64,000 nucleotides of DNA, taken from an uncultured Acetatifactor sp. (GTDB lineage: Bacteria > Bacillota > Clostridia > Lachnospirales > Lachnospiraceae). Position numbers and translations under genes: made by a program. The notes beneath the pieces are model-generated. The model ran no database searches and was not told where the DNA came from. It saw nothing but the letters and a program-made list of their open reading frames with translations. How positions within the stretch are numbered: position 1 is the first letter of the stretch; each line of letters begins with the position of its first letter. The stretch spans positions 59,899 through 123,898 of the forward strand of contig CALWRA010000007.1 of NCBI GenBank assembly GCA_944383825.1. The letters run 5' to 3'. Shown piece by piece: positions 33,630 to 41,854 of the stretch.

Positions 33630-34871
33630 ATGTTGGTTTCATTAATACCTATGTTTGATGAAAAAATGGCGGTACGGGCATATTCTATTTTCTGCCAGAA
33701 GAATAATTATTTTATCAATCCAATGCTTTTGGGATCGGGAAGAAATGATGGCGCGTCCAGAATAGAGGGGCTGGAGGTAATCCAGAGCATGGGCATTGAA
33801 ACCTTGTCGGATGACAAAGAGGTGTTTGTACCTATCTCAAATATTTCCGTTTTTGTGGACATCGAAAGTGAATGTGATGCGCCCCATGAGCGGATTGTGT
33901 TACTGATTGACAACACCATTCCACCGGTTGAAATGTATGTAAACCGTTTGCGGGAACTGAAGGAAAAGGGCTATAAGCTCGCAATACGCAAACTCAACGT
34001 GTCAGAGTTTGAAGCGTACAGGCCCATCCTCCGTCTCATGGACTATGTATTGTTGAACAACCGCAGAATTGCCATTGAAAAGGCAAAGATTTATTTCAGC
34101 AAGCTGTATCCCAATGCGAAGCTTTGTGCGGGAAACATTGATTCGATGGAGATTTTTGAGGCGCTTAAAAAGACGGGCGGATATGAGCTTTACGAGGGGA
34201 ATTTTTACCGGATGCCTATTACAAAGGGGCAGTCCGATGTGGCTCCTCTGAAGATCAATTATATCAAGCTTCTCAATACGGTAAATAATGATAATTTCGA
34301 GCTGACTGAGGCTGCGGATATTATCAGCAATGATACTGCTTTGACGATTTCGCTGCTGAGAATGGTAAACCGAATGACAGTTTATTCTCAGATCACATCT
34401 CTTCGTCAGGCAACGGCCATGCTGGGGCAAAAGGAATTGAAAAAATGGATTAATACGGCCGTGATGAATGTGCTTTATGCGGATAAGCCGAATGAAATTA
34501 CCCGCTTTTCGCTTTTGCGCGCAAAGTTTGCAGAAAATCTCGCGCCTATGTTTGAGCTGGCGCTGAAAAAGGATGAGCTGTTTTTACTGGGGCTGTTTTC
34601 CGTGCTGGATGTGATTTTGGAAAAGCCTATGGAAGAGGCTTTGGAAATGGTGTATGTGGCAAAGGATATAAAGGATGCGCTGGGTCAGAAAAAGGGAAAG
34701 CTGGCGCCGGTGCTGGAATTTATGGAACAGTATGAGACGGCCAACTGGCAGGAGGTATCCCGTCTCATGATTTTGCAGAACATCGAAATGGAAGATGTTT
34801 ATGAGGCATACATATCTTCGCTGAAATGGTATCGGGAGCTGATGTTTCCCCAGGAAGAAAAAAAGGCATGA
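33630..34871 (+). CDS. Degenerate EAL plus HDOD signalling protein (YuxH-like)
   Basis: A 413-residue protein. The N-terminal half (about 1-200) follows the EAL fold, but the catalytic Glu-x-Leu motif is replaced by Val-Arg-Ala-Tyr-Ser-Ile, and the metal-binding acidic residues are not evident, so it probably does not cleave cyclic di-GMP. The C-terminal half (about 205-405) is an HDOD domain with Leu-Thr-Glu-Ala-Ala-Asp-Ile-Ile-Ser-Asn-Asp and Ile-Ser-Leu-Leu-Arg-Met-Val-Asn. The ATG at 33630 has GGTGAG before it; the frame opens at 33600 without good spacing. Upstream, TGTGTTAAA occurs twice, 11 bases apart (33555 and 33566). Confidence 0.75.
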   Translation: MLVSLIPMFDEKMAVRAYSIFCQKNNYFINPMLLGSGRNDGASRIEGLEVIQSMGIETLSDDKEVFVPISNISVFVDIESECDAPHERIVLLIDNTIPPVEMYVNRLRELKEKGYKLAIRKLNVSEFEAYRPILRLMDYVLLNNRRIAIEKAKIYFSKLYPNAKLCAGNIDSMEIFEALKKTGGYELYEGNFYRMPITKGQSDVAPLKINYIKLLNTVNNDNFELTEAADIISNDTALTISLLRMVNRMTVYSQITSLRQATAMLGQKELKKWINTAVMNVLYADKPNEITRFSLLRAKFAENLAPMFELALKKDELFLLGLFSVLDVILEKPMEEALEMVYVAKDIKDALGQKKGKLAPVLEFMEQYETANWQEVSRLMILQNIEMEDVYEAYISSLKWYRELMFPQEEKKA

Positions 34872-34932
34872 CATCCATGGCCTGTAACGAAGGAAGATTT
34901 GCTGAAGAGGACAGGGAGGTGGAGACAACGCT

Positions 34933-35403
34933 GTGAAAATGCGGTTCAAGCAGAGATTTTTTTCCTGGCTGGATTCTTATGACATTTTTGACGAGAAGGG
35001 AAATACCCTGTTTACAGTGGAAGGGAAGCTGGCCTGGGGGCATCGTCTGCATATATTGGACGCGGGAGGCGCACATGTGGGGACAGTAAAACAGGTGGTC
35101 CTCACATGGCTCCCTAAATTTGAGCTGTGGCTTGGAGAGCGCAGCGCTGGCGTGCTCTCCAAAGAGCTCACTTTGCTTAAGCCCAGGTATCATGTGGAGT
35201 ACAACGGCTGGCAGGTGGAAGGAAATTTTCTGGAGTGGGATTATTCTATCACATCTGCCGACGGAAGACCGGTGGCTTCGATTGACAAGGAAATTTGGAA
35301 TCTCACTGACACCTATTCTATTGACGTGGTGAAGGGGGAGGACGCTCTTATGGCTTTAATGGTGGTTCTTGCCATAGATGCGGAAAAATGCGCCCGGGGT
35401 TAA
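34933..35403 (+). CDS. LURP-one-like protein
   Basis: A 156-residue protein resembling the LURP-one/Tubby-C fold: repeated short beta strands with Ile-Phe-Asp-Glu-Lys-Gly-Asn, Leu-Phe-Thr-Val-Glu-Gly-Lys and a central Gly-Asn-Phe-Leu-Glu-Trp-Asp-Tyr segment, closed by a hydrophobic helix near the C-terminus. Bacterial members (YxjI type) may bind lipid or membranes, but their function is unknown. The GTG at 34933 has GGTGGAG eight bases before it; an ATG two codons later is an alternative. Confidence 0.7.
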   Translation: MKMRFKQRFFSWLDSYDIFDEKGNTLFTVEGKLAWGHRLHILDAGGAHVGTVKQVVLTWLPKFELWLGERSAGVLSKELTLLKPRYHVEYNGWQVEGNFLEWDYSITSADGRPVASIDKEIWNLTDTYSIDVVKGEDALMALMVVLAIDAEKCARG

Positions 35404-35404
35404 A

Positions 35405-35437
35405 TTGACATTATATCCTCATCTGACTGTATGTCAA
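35405..35437 (+). promoter_or_regulatory. Inverted repeat before the ECF S-component gene
   Basis: TTGACAT (35405-35411) is mirrored by ATGTCAA (35431-35437) with a 19-base centre. The left arm is also a consensus -35, and a weak TGTATG follows at 17 bases. It could be a regulated promoter or an RNA hairpin. Confidence 0.35.
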
Positions 35438-35468
35438 GCGGTCTTATGGAGGAATAATAGTATAAAGG

Positions 35469-35481
35469 GCGCCGAAGGCGC
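35469..35481 (+). other. Hairpin directly before the ECF S-component ribosome site
   Basis: GCGCC-GAA-GGCGC forms a five-bp stem, followed four bases later by AAGGAG, the likely ribosome binding site. The placement resembles the hairpin modules of carA and ispF. Confidence 0.45.
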
Positions 35482-35495
35482 AGAAGGAGAAAAAA

Positions 35496-36098
35496 ATGAG
35501 GAATAAAAAGACACTTGAGATGGTACAAATGGCTGTACTCATGGCAATTATTCTGATCATGGCGTTTACGCCGCTTGGGTATCTGCGGACTGCAGGTCTG
35601 GAGATTTCCCTGATTACGATTCCGGTAGTAATCGGAGCCATGTCTGTGGGGCCTGTTTGCGGAGCCGTTTTGGGCCTGGTTTTCGGACTGACCAGCTTTT
35701 ATCAGTGCTTCGGCATGAGCGCGTTTGGGATGGCGCTGTTAAACATTAACCCATTTCTTACCTTTCTGGTATGTGTTCCGACCAGAGCATTAATGGGGTA
35801 TTTGACGGGAGTTTTGTTTAAGGCTTTATATCGTGTGGACAAAACCAAAACCGTGTCTTACTTTATATGCGCATTATTGGGAGCATTTATGAACACCCTG
35901 TTTTTCCTGGGGGTTTTGATGATTTGTTTCGGTAATTCGGATTATTTACGAGAAATGAACGCGTCTCTGGGCAACCTGAACATATTGGCTTTTCTCCTTG
36001 CCATTGCAGGAGTAAACGGCCTGCTGGAGATGCCGTTGACCTGCGTGGCGGGGGGAGCGGTTTCCAAGGCTTTGAGCCGTGCGTTCCGGAATGCCTGA
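35496..36098 (+). CDS. ECF transporter S-component
   Basis: A 200-residue integral membrane protein with about six hydrophobic segments and a short basic start ending in Met-Ala-Val-Leu-Met-Ala. The Leu-Gly-Leu-Val-Phe-Gly-Leu-Thr-Ser segment after the second helix and an Asn-x-Asn-Pro-Phe stretch are typical of substrate-binding S-components of vitamin transporters. I cannot name the vitamin; pantothenate and folate types are possible. The energising EcfA/EcfT genes are not nearby, as in group II systems that share one module. A leader with an inverted repeat and a hairpin precedes it. Confidence 0.75.
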   Translation: MRNKKTLEMVQMAVLMAIILIMAFTPLGYLRTAGLEISLITIPVVIGAMSVGPVCGAVLGLVFGLTSFYQCFGMSAFGMALLNINPFLTFLVCVPTRALMGYLTGVLFKALYRVDKTKTVSYFICALLGAFMNTLFFLGVLMICFGNSDYLREMNASLGNLNILAFLLAIAGVNGLLEMPLTCVAGGAVSKALSRAFRNA

Positions 36099-36107
36099 AA
36101 ATGTATG

Positions 36108-36136
36108 TTGGCAGTATTTTCAGAGTAAAATAGTAT
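36108..36136 (+). promoter_or_regulatory. Promoter of DUF4474-phosphoesterase pair
   Basis: TTGGCA (36108-36113) and TAGTAT (36131-36136) are 17 bases apart and lie about 70 bases before the start at 36205. The match is moderate. Confidence 0.4.
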
Positions 36137-36204
36137 ATGTAAGTTAGTACGCAAATATACCTTGTGGAATACAATATATCAAATAAAAATTTGGTAGGTA
36201 TTTC

Positions 36205-37143
36205 ATGAGGTATTTTTATATTGGTCTGGCCGTTTTCGTCTTGCTATGCCTGCTTTTTTGGCTGTTTCTTTGCCTGAGGAGAAGATGGGCAAGGAAAAAG
36301 GTGTGTACGCTGAGTACGAAGGCAAAAGCCTGTAAGCTGAATAAAGCGCTCTCGGTTTTCGGCTTTTGCTATAACGGATGTGATGATACAATTGATTCCG
36401 ATATGTACTGTTGGCAGAGGAGGATGGGATACTGCCGTTTTTATGATGAAGCTGCTCCGGCCATGAATATGGTGTTTGACTGTGAACCTGTATATTTTAA
36501 CTACGGCGGGAAGAGATATTTGCTGGAGGTATGGAAGGGGCAGTATGGCTGCACTACAGGGGCGGAGATAGGTCTTTATGTGTACAGGGGAAGCGCCTGC
36601 CTTCCGCCTCAGGAGCTGTTTTATGAGTGTGCGAATGATGAGGAAAGGCTGCCCATGCGCTTTGTGCTGTACAGGGATGGAGAACCGATTCTCCGCAGAA
36701 GCTGTATTCACTGGTGGCTTACAGGATTTATTGTGGGAATGTTTTCCGAGTGCAGCAGGCTCAGCATGGTGGTGGGCATTGGCTTTCCCAACAGACAGAT
36801 GTGTCGGGCCTTTTATGAAGGATTGCGGAGAACGGGCTATGGGCCGTCTCAGATCCGGGTGGAGCAGACCTGGGTCTATTTTACTTTTGACAGACCGCGG
36901 AGCAGGCAGCCCGGCTTCTACTCCAGCCGGTATCTTAGAAAAATCAACAGAAGAAACCGCAGGAACTGCAGACGCTATTGCCGCGCCACAAGACCTTTCC
37001 GCAGTACTCTTGACAGAATCAGTTACCTTGCGTTTTGCTTCCCGGTTTTGTACCGCACGCTTCTTCGTATCGGCGTAAAATGTACGCCTGGAAAACTGAG
37101 AAGATGCCGCAGAAGAGGGGAAAGGCGGAGCGGAAGATTATGA
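36205..37143 (+). CDS. DUF4474-family membrane-anchored protein
   Basis: A 312-residue protein with one N-terminal membrane segment (about 4-24) and a soluble domain of the DUF4474 type: Leu-Asn-Lys-Ala-Leu, Phe-Gly-Phe-Cys-Tyr, Trp-Gln-Arg-Arg-Met-Gly-Tyr-Cys, Phe-Asp-Cys-Glu-Pro-Val-Tyr-Phe-Asn-Tyr and Trp-Lys-Gly-Gln-Tyr-Gly-Cys-Thr-Thr-Gly-Ala-Glu-Ile-Gly. The C-terminus is strikingly basic, with many Arg. The function of the domain is unknown. Its stop overlaps the start of the phosphoesterase gene as ATGA. Confidence 0.8.
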   Translation: MRYFYIGLAVFVLLCLLFWLFLCLRRRWARKKVCTLSTKAKACKLNKALSVFGFCYNGCDDTIDSDMYCWQRRMGYCRFYDEAAPAMNMVFDCEPVYFNYGGKRYLLEVWKGQYGCTTGAEIGLYVYRGSACLPPQELFYECANDEERLPMRFVLYRDGEPILRRSCIHWWLTGFIVGMFSECSRLSMVVGIGFPNRQMCRAFYEGLRRTGYGPSQIRVEQTWVYFTFDRPRSRQPGFYSSRYLRKINRRNRRNCRRYCRATRPFRSTLDRISYLAFCFPVLYRTLLRIGVKCTPGKLRRCRRRGERRSGRL

Positions 37144-38093
37144 AAAGCAGGCTTGAGCAGGCGTACAGAGAGGCAGAATGTATCTGGATCGACAGGGCGA
37201 GCAGGATCGTGTGCATGAGCGACTGTCACAGAGGAGTGGGAAACAGAGGGGATAATTTTCTGCCCAACCGCAATATCTTTCTGGCGGCTCTTCAATATTA
37301 TTATGACTGTGGATTCTCCTATATGGAGCTGGGGGATGGAGATGAGCTGTGGGAAAATAAGGGTTTAAGCAGAATTGTGGATTATCACAGCGATATTTTT
37401 CTGCTGCTGGCACGGTTCCATCATGTCGGCCGGTTTCAGATGCTGTATGGAAATCATGACTGCAGGAAGAAAAACGGGAAATTCCTACAGTCGCATTGCC
37501 GGGAATGCTACTGTGAAGGACTGGGGCAGCGGCCCGGAAGAGATGGGGACTGGGCGTGTGACTGCTCTGAAAGGGGCGTATGCGAGGAAGGCTGCCGCAG
37601 GGATTTGTTTGGGGAAATACAGGCAAAAGAAAGTATTCTTCTCAAAGACAGGAGCACCGGCCATGAAATATTGCTGCTTCATGGGCACCAGGGAGATCTG
37701 ATGAACGATTTTCTGTGGCCTCTCACAGCGTTTCTGGTCAGGTATGTGTGGAGGCCGTTGGAACTTTTTGGCGTGTATGATCCAACCAGCGCTGCAAGAA
37801 ACTATAAAAAGAGAAAAAAGACGGAGATGAGACTGGGCCGCTTTGCCGAAAAGAAGCAAATTCTGGTTATTGCCGGACATACGCACCGCTCGGTGCTGCC
37901 CCAGCCAGGAGAGAGTTTTTATCTGAATGATGGAAGCTGTGTACACCCCAGCGGCATTACGGCAATGGAACTGGAAAACGGCAGGCTCACTCTGGTAAAA
38001 TGGAGTGTGACGGTAAAACATTCCAGGAATCTTTCGGTGGAAAGGGAAGTGCTGGCAGGACCTGTGGCATGGGAGGATTACTGGAAATCTTGA
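37140..38093 (+). CDS. Calcineurin-like metallophosphoesterase
   Basis: A 317-residue protein with the full metal-ligand series of the family: Ser-Asp-Cys-His-Arg-Gly near residue 28, Gly-Asp-Gly-Asp-Glu near 64, Gly-Asn-His-Asp near 105, Leu-His-Gly-His-Gln-Gly near 180, and Gly-His-Thr-His near 250. An insertion with eight Cys/His residues at about 117-160 is unusual and may bind a further metal. The ATG at 37140 is coupled to the DUF4474 stop. The substrate cannot be inferred. Its end overlaps the convergent AlaX gene by 16 bases. Confidence 0.85.
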   Translation: MKSRLEQAYREAECIWIDRASRIVCMSDCHRGVGNRGDNFLPNRNIFLAALQYYYDCGFSYMELGDGDELWENKGLSRIVDYHSDIFLLLARFHHVGRFQMLYGNHDCRKKNGKFLQSHCRECYCEGLGQRPGRDGDWACDCSERGVCEEGCRRDLFGEIQAKESILLKDRSTGHEILLLHGHQGDLMNDFLWPLTAFLVRYVWRPLELFGVYDPTSAARNYKKRKKTEMRLGRFAEKKQILVIAGHTHRSVLPQPGESFYLNDGSCVHPSGITAMELENGRLTLVKWSVTVKHSRNLSVEREVLAGPVAWEDYWKS

Positions 38094-39250
38094 AAAAAGG
38101 AATTGATATTCTGTTCTGACGCGCAGATGCTTCCCTGAATCATTGGGGATGAGCCTCCACCCTTTGCCTGAAAATGCTCCCGCAGCTTTTGCGCCAGTTC
38201 CCTGCAGTCCATTTTTTTACTGCCAATGACGAAACGATAACCGGTTTTATCATTTCCGGCAAAAATTCCGCAGTAACCGATATATTTTTCAGTAAGGGCG
38301 TTAACAGCGTTTCGCATTGCAATGGCATCCATATCATCCGCAAACAGGAGGGCGTTTTGGGATAGGCAGGGAGAGGGGAGCGTCTGCATCCGGCAGGACA
38401 AAAGCTGTGCCTGGAGGGAGTTGATCTTCGCTTTCTGGCTATAATTCTCTTCCTGAAGGCGTTTGACGGCGTCAGTAACGCGATCCGCCCTTGCGGAGAG
38501 GAGAACGGAAATATCCGACACGGCCTCCTGCTTGCGCGTATAGTCGGCCAACGCCCGTCCTCCGCAGAGAATATTGACACGGATACCGCCCCTGTGGCTT
38601 TGGACATTAATAATTTTGATCAGTCCCACTTGACCGGTTCTTTCCACATGAGGAGCGCAGCAGGCGCAGACATCAATTCCGGGAATTTCTATAATGCGGA
38701 TATTCCCGGACAATTCAATTTTGCTGCGATAGTGCATTTGGGAAAGGGATTGGGCGGAAGGGAAGCGCGCCAGTACAGGAAGATTCTGCCACAGAACGCC
38801 GTTTGCCTCGGTTTCAATGGCACGTAGCTGCTCCATGGACAGGCTGCCGTTAAAATCCAGAGTTACATCCGCAAGCCCCAGATGAAAGCCTACATTATCG
38901 TAGCCGTAGTGTTTGCTGACCAATCCGGATATGATGTGCTCCCCTGTGTGCTGCTGCATGAAATCAAAGCGCTGAGCCCAGTCTACACGACCCGTTACGG
39001 TGCGTCCCTGGGGTATGGGATCCGGCGCATAGTGATAAATAATGTCATCTTGAATCTGTACATCTAAAACGCTCTGTCCCTCCAGGAAGCCTTTATCCGC
39101 GGCCTGTCCTCCCCCTTCGGGGAAGAAGGCCGTTTGATCCAGTACGATTTTCCAGAGACCTGTTTTTGGGTCAGGAAGACATTGAAGCACTTTTGCTTCA
39201 AATTCTGTGTGGCGGATATTCTCATAGTATATCTTTTTTGTTTTTATCAT
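38078..39250 (-). CDS. Alanyl-tRNA editing protein AlaX (long form)
   Basis: A 390-residue stand-alone editing domain that would hydrolyse Ser or Gly mischarged on tRNA-Ala. The zinc ligands are seen as His-Thr-Gly-Glu-His near residue 102 and Cys-Cys-Ala-Pro-His near 200, and the N-terminus shows Phe-Phe-Pro-Glu-Gly-Gly-Gly-Gln, typical of AlaX and AlaRS. The C-terminal 120 residues resemble a DHHA1 domain with a Gly-Gly-Gly-Ser-Ser motif, marking the long AlaX-L type. GAGG lies before the ATG at 39250. Confidence 0.88.
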   Translation of the reverse strand: MIKTKKIYYENIRHTEFEAKVLQCLPDPKTGLWKIVLDQTAFFPEGGGQAADKGFLEGQSVLDVQIQDDIIYHYAPDPIPQGRTVTGRVDWAQRFDFMQQHTGEHIISGLVSKHYGYDNVGFHLGLADVTLDFNGSLSMEQLRAIETEANGVLWQNLPVLARFPSAQSLSQMHYRSKIELSGNIRIIEIPGIDVCACCAPHVERTGQVGLIKIINVQSHRGGIRVNILCGGRALADYTRKQEAVSDISVLLSARADRVTDAVKRLQEENYSQKAKINSLQAQLLSCRMQTLPSPCLSQNALLFADDMDAIAMRNAVNALTEKYIGYCGIFAGNDKTGYRFVIGSKKMDCRELAQKLREHFQAKGGGSSPMIQGSICASEQNINSFFQDFQ

Positions 39251-39298
39251 CCAAGCACCTCGTTTCCGGCGGTATACTGTTGCGCCGCAGATAATCCC

Positions 39299-39327
39299 AG
39301 TGTACTCTTCGCTGTAAGATTTGGCAA
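39299..39327 (-). promoter_or_regulatory. Promoter of alaX
   Basis: On the - strand TTGCCA (39322-39327) and TACACT (39299-39304) are 17 bases apart, about 50 bases before the start. A 7-bp hairpin CCGCCTG / CGGGCGG at 39346-39365 lies between this and the divergent lipoprotein promoter. Confidence 0.5.
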
Positions 39328-39394
39328 GAAAAAATCATTAAGAGACCGCCTGCCAAAGCGGGCGGAGTATGAAAGTGAACCGTAGAAATAGAGA

Positions 39395-39423
39395 TTGACT
39401 TGGGAAACACATTGGAGTATAGT
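39395..39423 (+). promoter_or_regulatory. Promoter of lipoprotein gene at 39495
   Basis: TTGACT (39395-39400) and TATAGT (39418-39423) are separated by 17 bases, a strong sigma-A match. Confidence 0.6.
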
Positions 39424-39494
39424 TTTCTCAACGGCATATGCGGCAATTCATCTATGTATATTTGTATTAAAGTACGGAAGGGAGAAGGATTATT

Positions 39495-40415
39495 ATGAAA
39501 AAAGAGATAGCTGTTTTATTTACGGCTCTGACTCTGGCAGCTGTACTGACGGCATGCGGCGGCAATCCTGCGCCGACAGGAGCCGCATCGGACGCCGAAG
39601 CTCCGGTTAGGACGAAAACGGAAGCGTCCGCTTTGGGTGAAGCGCCGGCGCCTGACGGACAGGCGGCAAAGGAGGATAACGGGATTATGGGTGAAAGCGT
39701 TCTGCCCATAGATGAGAACGCTTCGGAGGGAACCTCCCAGCCGGATATGGAAGATCCTTTTACGGAGTTTTTGTATGCGCCATATCAGTCCGAAAATGCT
39801 TTTGAAGATATTAACAGCGCTGAGGCTGCAGATACATACAGGAGGAATCAGGGAGTGGAGAATGAAGGTTCCGCAAAGCTGGAGAGTGGTGTGGAGCTGT
39901 TCTTCAGCAGCGGAGAAAGCTGGGATCTGGATACCGGGGAGAGCTTTGACAGCGTATATCTTGAGCTTACAGGAACGGAGGCGAAAAGCGGGCAAAGCGT
40001 TCGTACATATTATTCTTATACGAACGGGGATCTGTCCGAGGTGGTTACCGACTTTGGAGCCGTGAAAGACGCTTCCGCTGCAGGTTTGCCTTCTGTGGGA
40101 GGTTTTGCGGATTATGCCGCTAAGTATAACTGCTTTACCATAGCGGATTTTTTCAGAGCCTTTGGTATGAATGAGGCAGAGCTCATGAAGGCGCTGGAGG
40201 AAAACGCAGTTTTGTATCAGACATCATTTGAGACGGACTTTGGCACGGTAGAAGTGACTTTGGACGACTACTCCATGGATGAAGTGAAAAACCGACAGGC
40301 GGCTATTGATTTTCCGGATGGAACATCCTCTCCCTGGAAAAAAGTCCTTCTTGCGGAGTATGAGGATTCCATGGCAGTCCACGCCTGGACGGAGGCATAC
40401 TTGTGGCTGTACTGA
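39495..40415 (+). CDS. Lipoprotein of unknown function
   Basis: A 306-residue lipoprotein. A signal segment ends with Ala-Val-Leu-Thr-Ala-Cys at residue 21, a good lipobox, and a low-complexity Ala/Pro/Glu/Asp linker extends to about residue 90. The folded part (about 95-306) has Gly-Val-Glu-Leu-Phe-Phe-Ser-Ser-Gly, a Tyr-Leu-Glu-Leu-Thr-Gly-Thr-Glu strand and a Trp-Thr-Glu-Ala-Tyr-Leu-Trp end. I recognise no family. GGGAGAAGG lies before the ATG. The protein is acidic, as expected for a surface protein. Confidence 0.75.
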   Translation: MKKEIAVLFTALTLAAVLTACGGNPAPTGAASDAEAPVRTKTEASALGEAPAPDGQAAKEDNGIMGESVLPIDENASEGTSQPDMEDPFTEFLYAPYQSENAFEDINSAEAADTYRRNQGVENEGSAKLESGVELFFSSGESWDLDTGESFDSVYLELTGTEAKSGQSVRTYYSYTNGDLSEVVTDFGAVKDASAAGLPSVGGFADYAAKYNCFTIADFFRAFGMNEAELMKALEENAVLYQTSFETDFGTVEVTLDDYSMDEVKNRQAAIDFPDGTSSPWKKVLLAEYEDSMAVHAWTEAYLWLY

Positions 40416-40501
40416 TCCGGCAAGCAAATGCTTTTCATCACTGTCTGCAATCAGTTTTCAGAACAGGTTGCCGGTAAGGAAGGATGGCGGTGGAATCGGG
40501 A

Positions 40502-40530
40502 TTGCCAGCATATTTCTTTTGTGATATAAT
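40502..40530 (+). promoter_or_regulatory. Promoter of carAB
   Basis: TTGCCA (40502-40507) and TATAAT (40525-40530) have a 17-base spacer and an extended TGA before the -10. A transcript would start near 40537, leaving a leader of about 130 bases. The remaining stretch 40416-40501 has no gene; CCGGCAA and TTGCCGG near its ends could pair across a long loop. Confidence 0.65.
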
Positions 40531-40558
40531 GAATCGATTATGCAGTATGAAGATCAAG

Positions 40559-40618
40559 TTTGAAAGTTCCTTTCAAATTTTGTACAATAGGGAACATGCT
40601 TCTCAAATTTTCTATTGT
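40559..40618 (+). promoter_or_regulatory. Structured carA leader with alternative hairpins
   Basis: Three pairings compete: TTTGAAAG / CTTTCAAA (40559-40577, followed by TTTT), GTTCC / GGAAC (40566-40570 with 40591-40595) and ACAATAG / CTATTGT (40584-40590 with 40612-40618). The first could be a weak attenuator. No PyrR consensus site is seen. Confidence 0.4.
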
Positions 40619-40629
40619 CGTGAATGGAT

Positions 40630-40645
40630 GTCCGCTGAAGCGGAC
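40630..40645 (+). promoter_or_regulatory. Hairpin module before the carA ribosome binding site
   Basis: GTCCGC-TGAA-GCGGAC is followed by AGGGAGG, then GGTATA repeated once, and the ATG. The same layout with compensating base changes occurs before ispF (58424-58439). Confidence 0.65.
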
Positions 40646-40665
40646 AGGGAGGTATAGGTATAAGC

Positions 40666-41853
40666 ATGAAGGCATTTTTGGTGTTAGAAGACGGTACCGT
40701 ATTTGAAGGGACGCATATCGGTGCGGACAGGGAAGTGATCAGTGAAATTGTGTTTAATACGTCCATGGCCGGATATCTGGAGGTGCTGACGGATCCCTCC
40801 TATGCGGGACAGGCTGTCTGCATGACATATCCCCTGATCGGCAACTATGGTATCTGCATGGATGATATGGAATCCTTGAAACCCTGGCCGGATGGCTTTA
40901 TCGTAAGAGAGCTTTCGCGTATTCCAAGCAATTTTCGCAACGACTGCACAATTCAGGAGTTCTTGGAGCAAAACGGCGTTCCCGGGATTGCGGGGATTGA
41001 TACCAGAGCCCTGACAAGGATCCTGCGTGAAAAAGGAACTATGAACGGCATGATTACAGCCGATGAAAATTACAGTCTGGATGAAATCCTTCCAAAGCTT
41101 CAGAAATATACCACTGGCAGGGTGGTGGAAAAGGTGACCTGCTCTGAGAAATACGTAGTGGAGCCCGCCGGGGCCCTGGAGCAGAACGGTCCTTTGTCGG
41201 GAGCCGCCAGATTTGACAGAGAGGGCTATGAGAGAGGCGTGAGGGAACCGAGACCTTCCCTTGTTCGAGAATTAAACGGAACAGGGCTGCAGGTGGCGCT
41301 GCTGGATCTGGGAGCCAAAAGGAATATTGCTCATTCCCTTGCTCAGAGGGGATGCCGGGTTACCGTATACCCGGCGCTTACATCGGCGGAGGAGATAATC
41401 AGGGAGGCTCCGGACGGCATCATGCTGAGCAACGGTCCGGGAGACCCCAAGGAATGTGCTTCCATTATAGAGGAGATCAAAAGGCTTTATGAGACGGATA
41501 TTCCTATATTTGCCATTTGTCTGGGACATCAGCTTATGGCTCTTGCCACAGGGGCTGATACACATAAAATGAAATACGGTCATAGAGGGGGCAACCACCC
41601 GGTGAAGGATCTTGCCACAGGAAAGGTTTATATTTCTTCACAGAACCATGGCTATGTTGTGGATATGAACAAGCTGGATCCGTCTGTTGCCGTGCCGGCC
41701 TTTGTGAATGTAAATGACGGCACCAATGAGGGACTTTCCTATGTAAATAAAAATATTTTCACTGTACAGTTTCATCCGGAGGCTTGCCCGGGTCCGCAGG
41801 ATTCCGGTTATTTGTTTGACCGGTTCATTGACATGATGAAGGGAGAGAACTAA
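40666..41853 (+). CDS. carA: Carbamoyl-phosphate synthase small subunit
   Basis: A 395-residue glutaminase subunit that supplies ammonia to CarB. The N-terminal domain begins Leu-Glu-Asp-Gly-Thr-Val-Phe-Glu-Gly, and the class I amidotransferase triad is visible: Cys in Ile-Cys-Leu-Gly-His-Gln, then His and Glu in Phe-His-Pro-Glu-Ala. The Leu-Ser-Asn-Gly-Pro-Gly-Asp-Pro oxyanion segment is present. A loop at about 165-190 appears longer than in the E. coli enzyme. It is followed by carB after one base. Confidence 0.95.
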   Translation: MKAFLVLEDGTVFEGTHIGADREVISEIVFNTSMAGYLEVLTDPSYAGQAVCMTYPLIGNYGICMDDMESLKPWPDGFIVRELSRIPSNFRNDCTIQEFLEQNGVPGIAGIDTRALTRILREKGTMNGMITADENYSLDEILPKLQKYTTGRVVEKVTCSEKYVVEPAGALEQNGPLSGAARFDREGYERGVREPRPSLVRELNGTGLQVALLDLGAKRNIAHSLAQRGCRVTVYPALTSAEEIIREAPDGIMLSNGPGDPKECASIIEEIKRLYETDIPIFAICLGHQLMALATGADTHKMKYGHRGGNHPVKDLATGKVYISSQNHGYVVDMNKLDPSVAVPAFVNVNDGTNEGLSYVNKNIFTVQFHPEACPGPQDSGYLFDRFIDMMKGEN

Positions 41854-41854
41854 T

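Noticed and set aside
40537..40665. PyrR-type attenuator before carA
   Set aside because: The conserved PyrR-binding loop sequence is not present.
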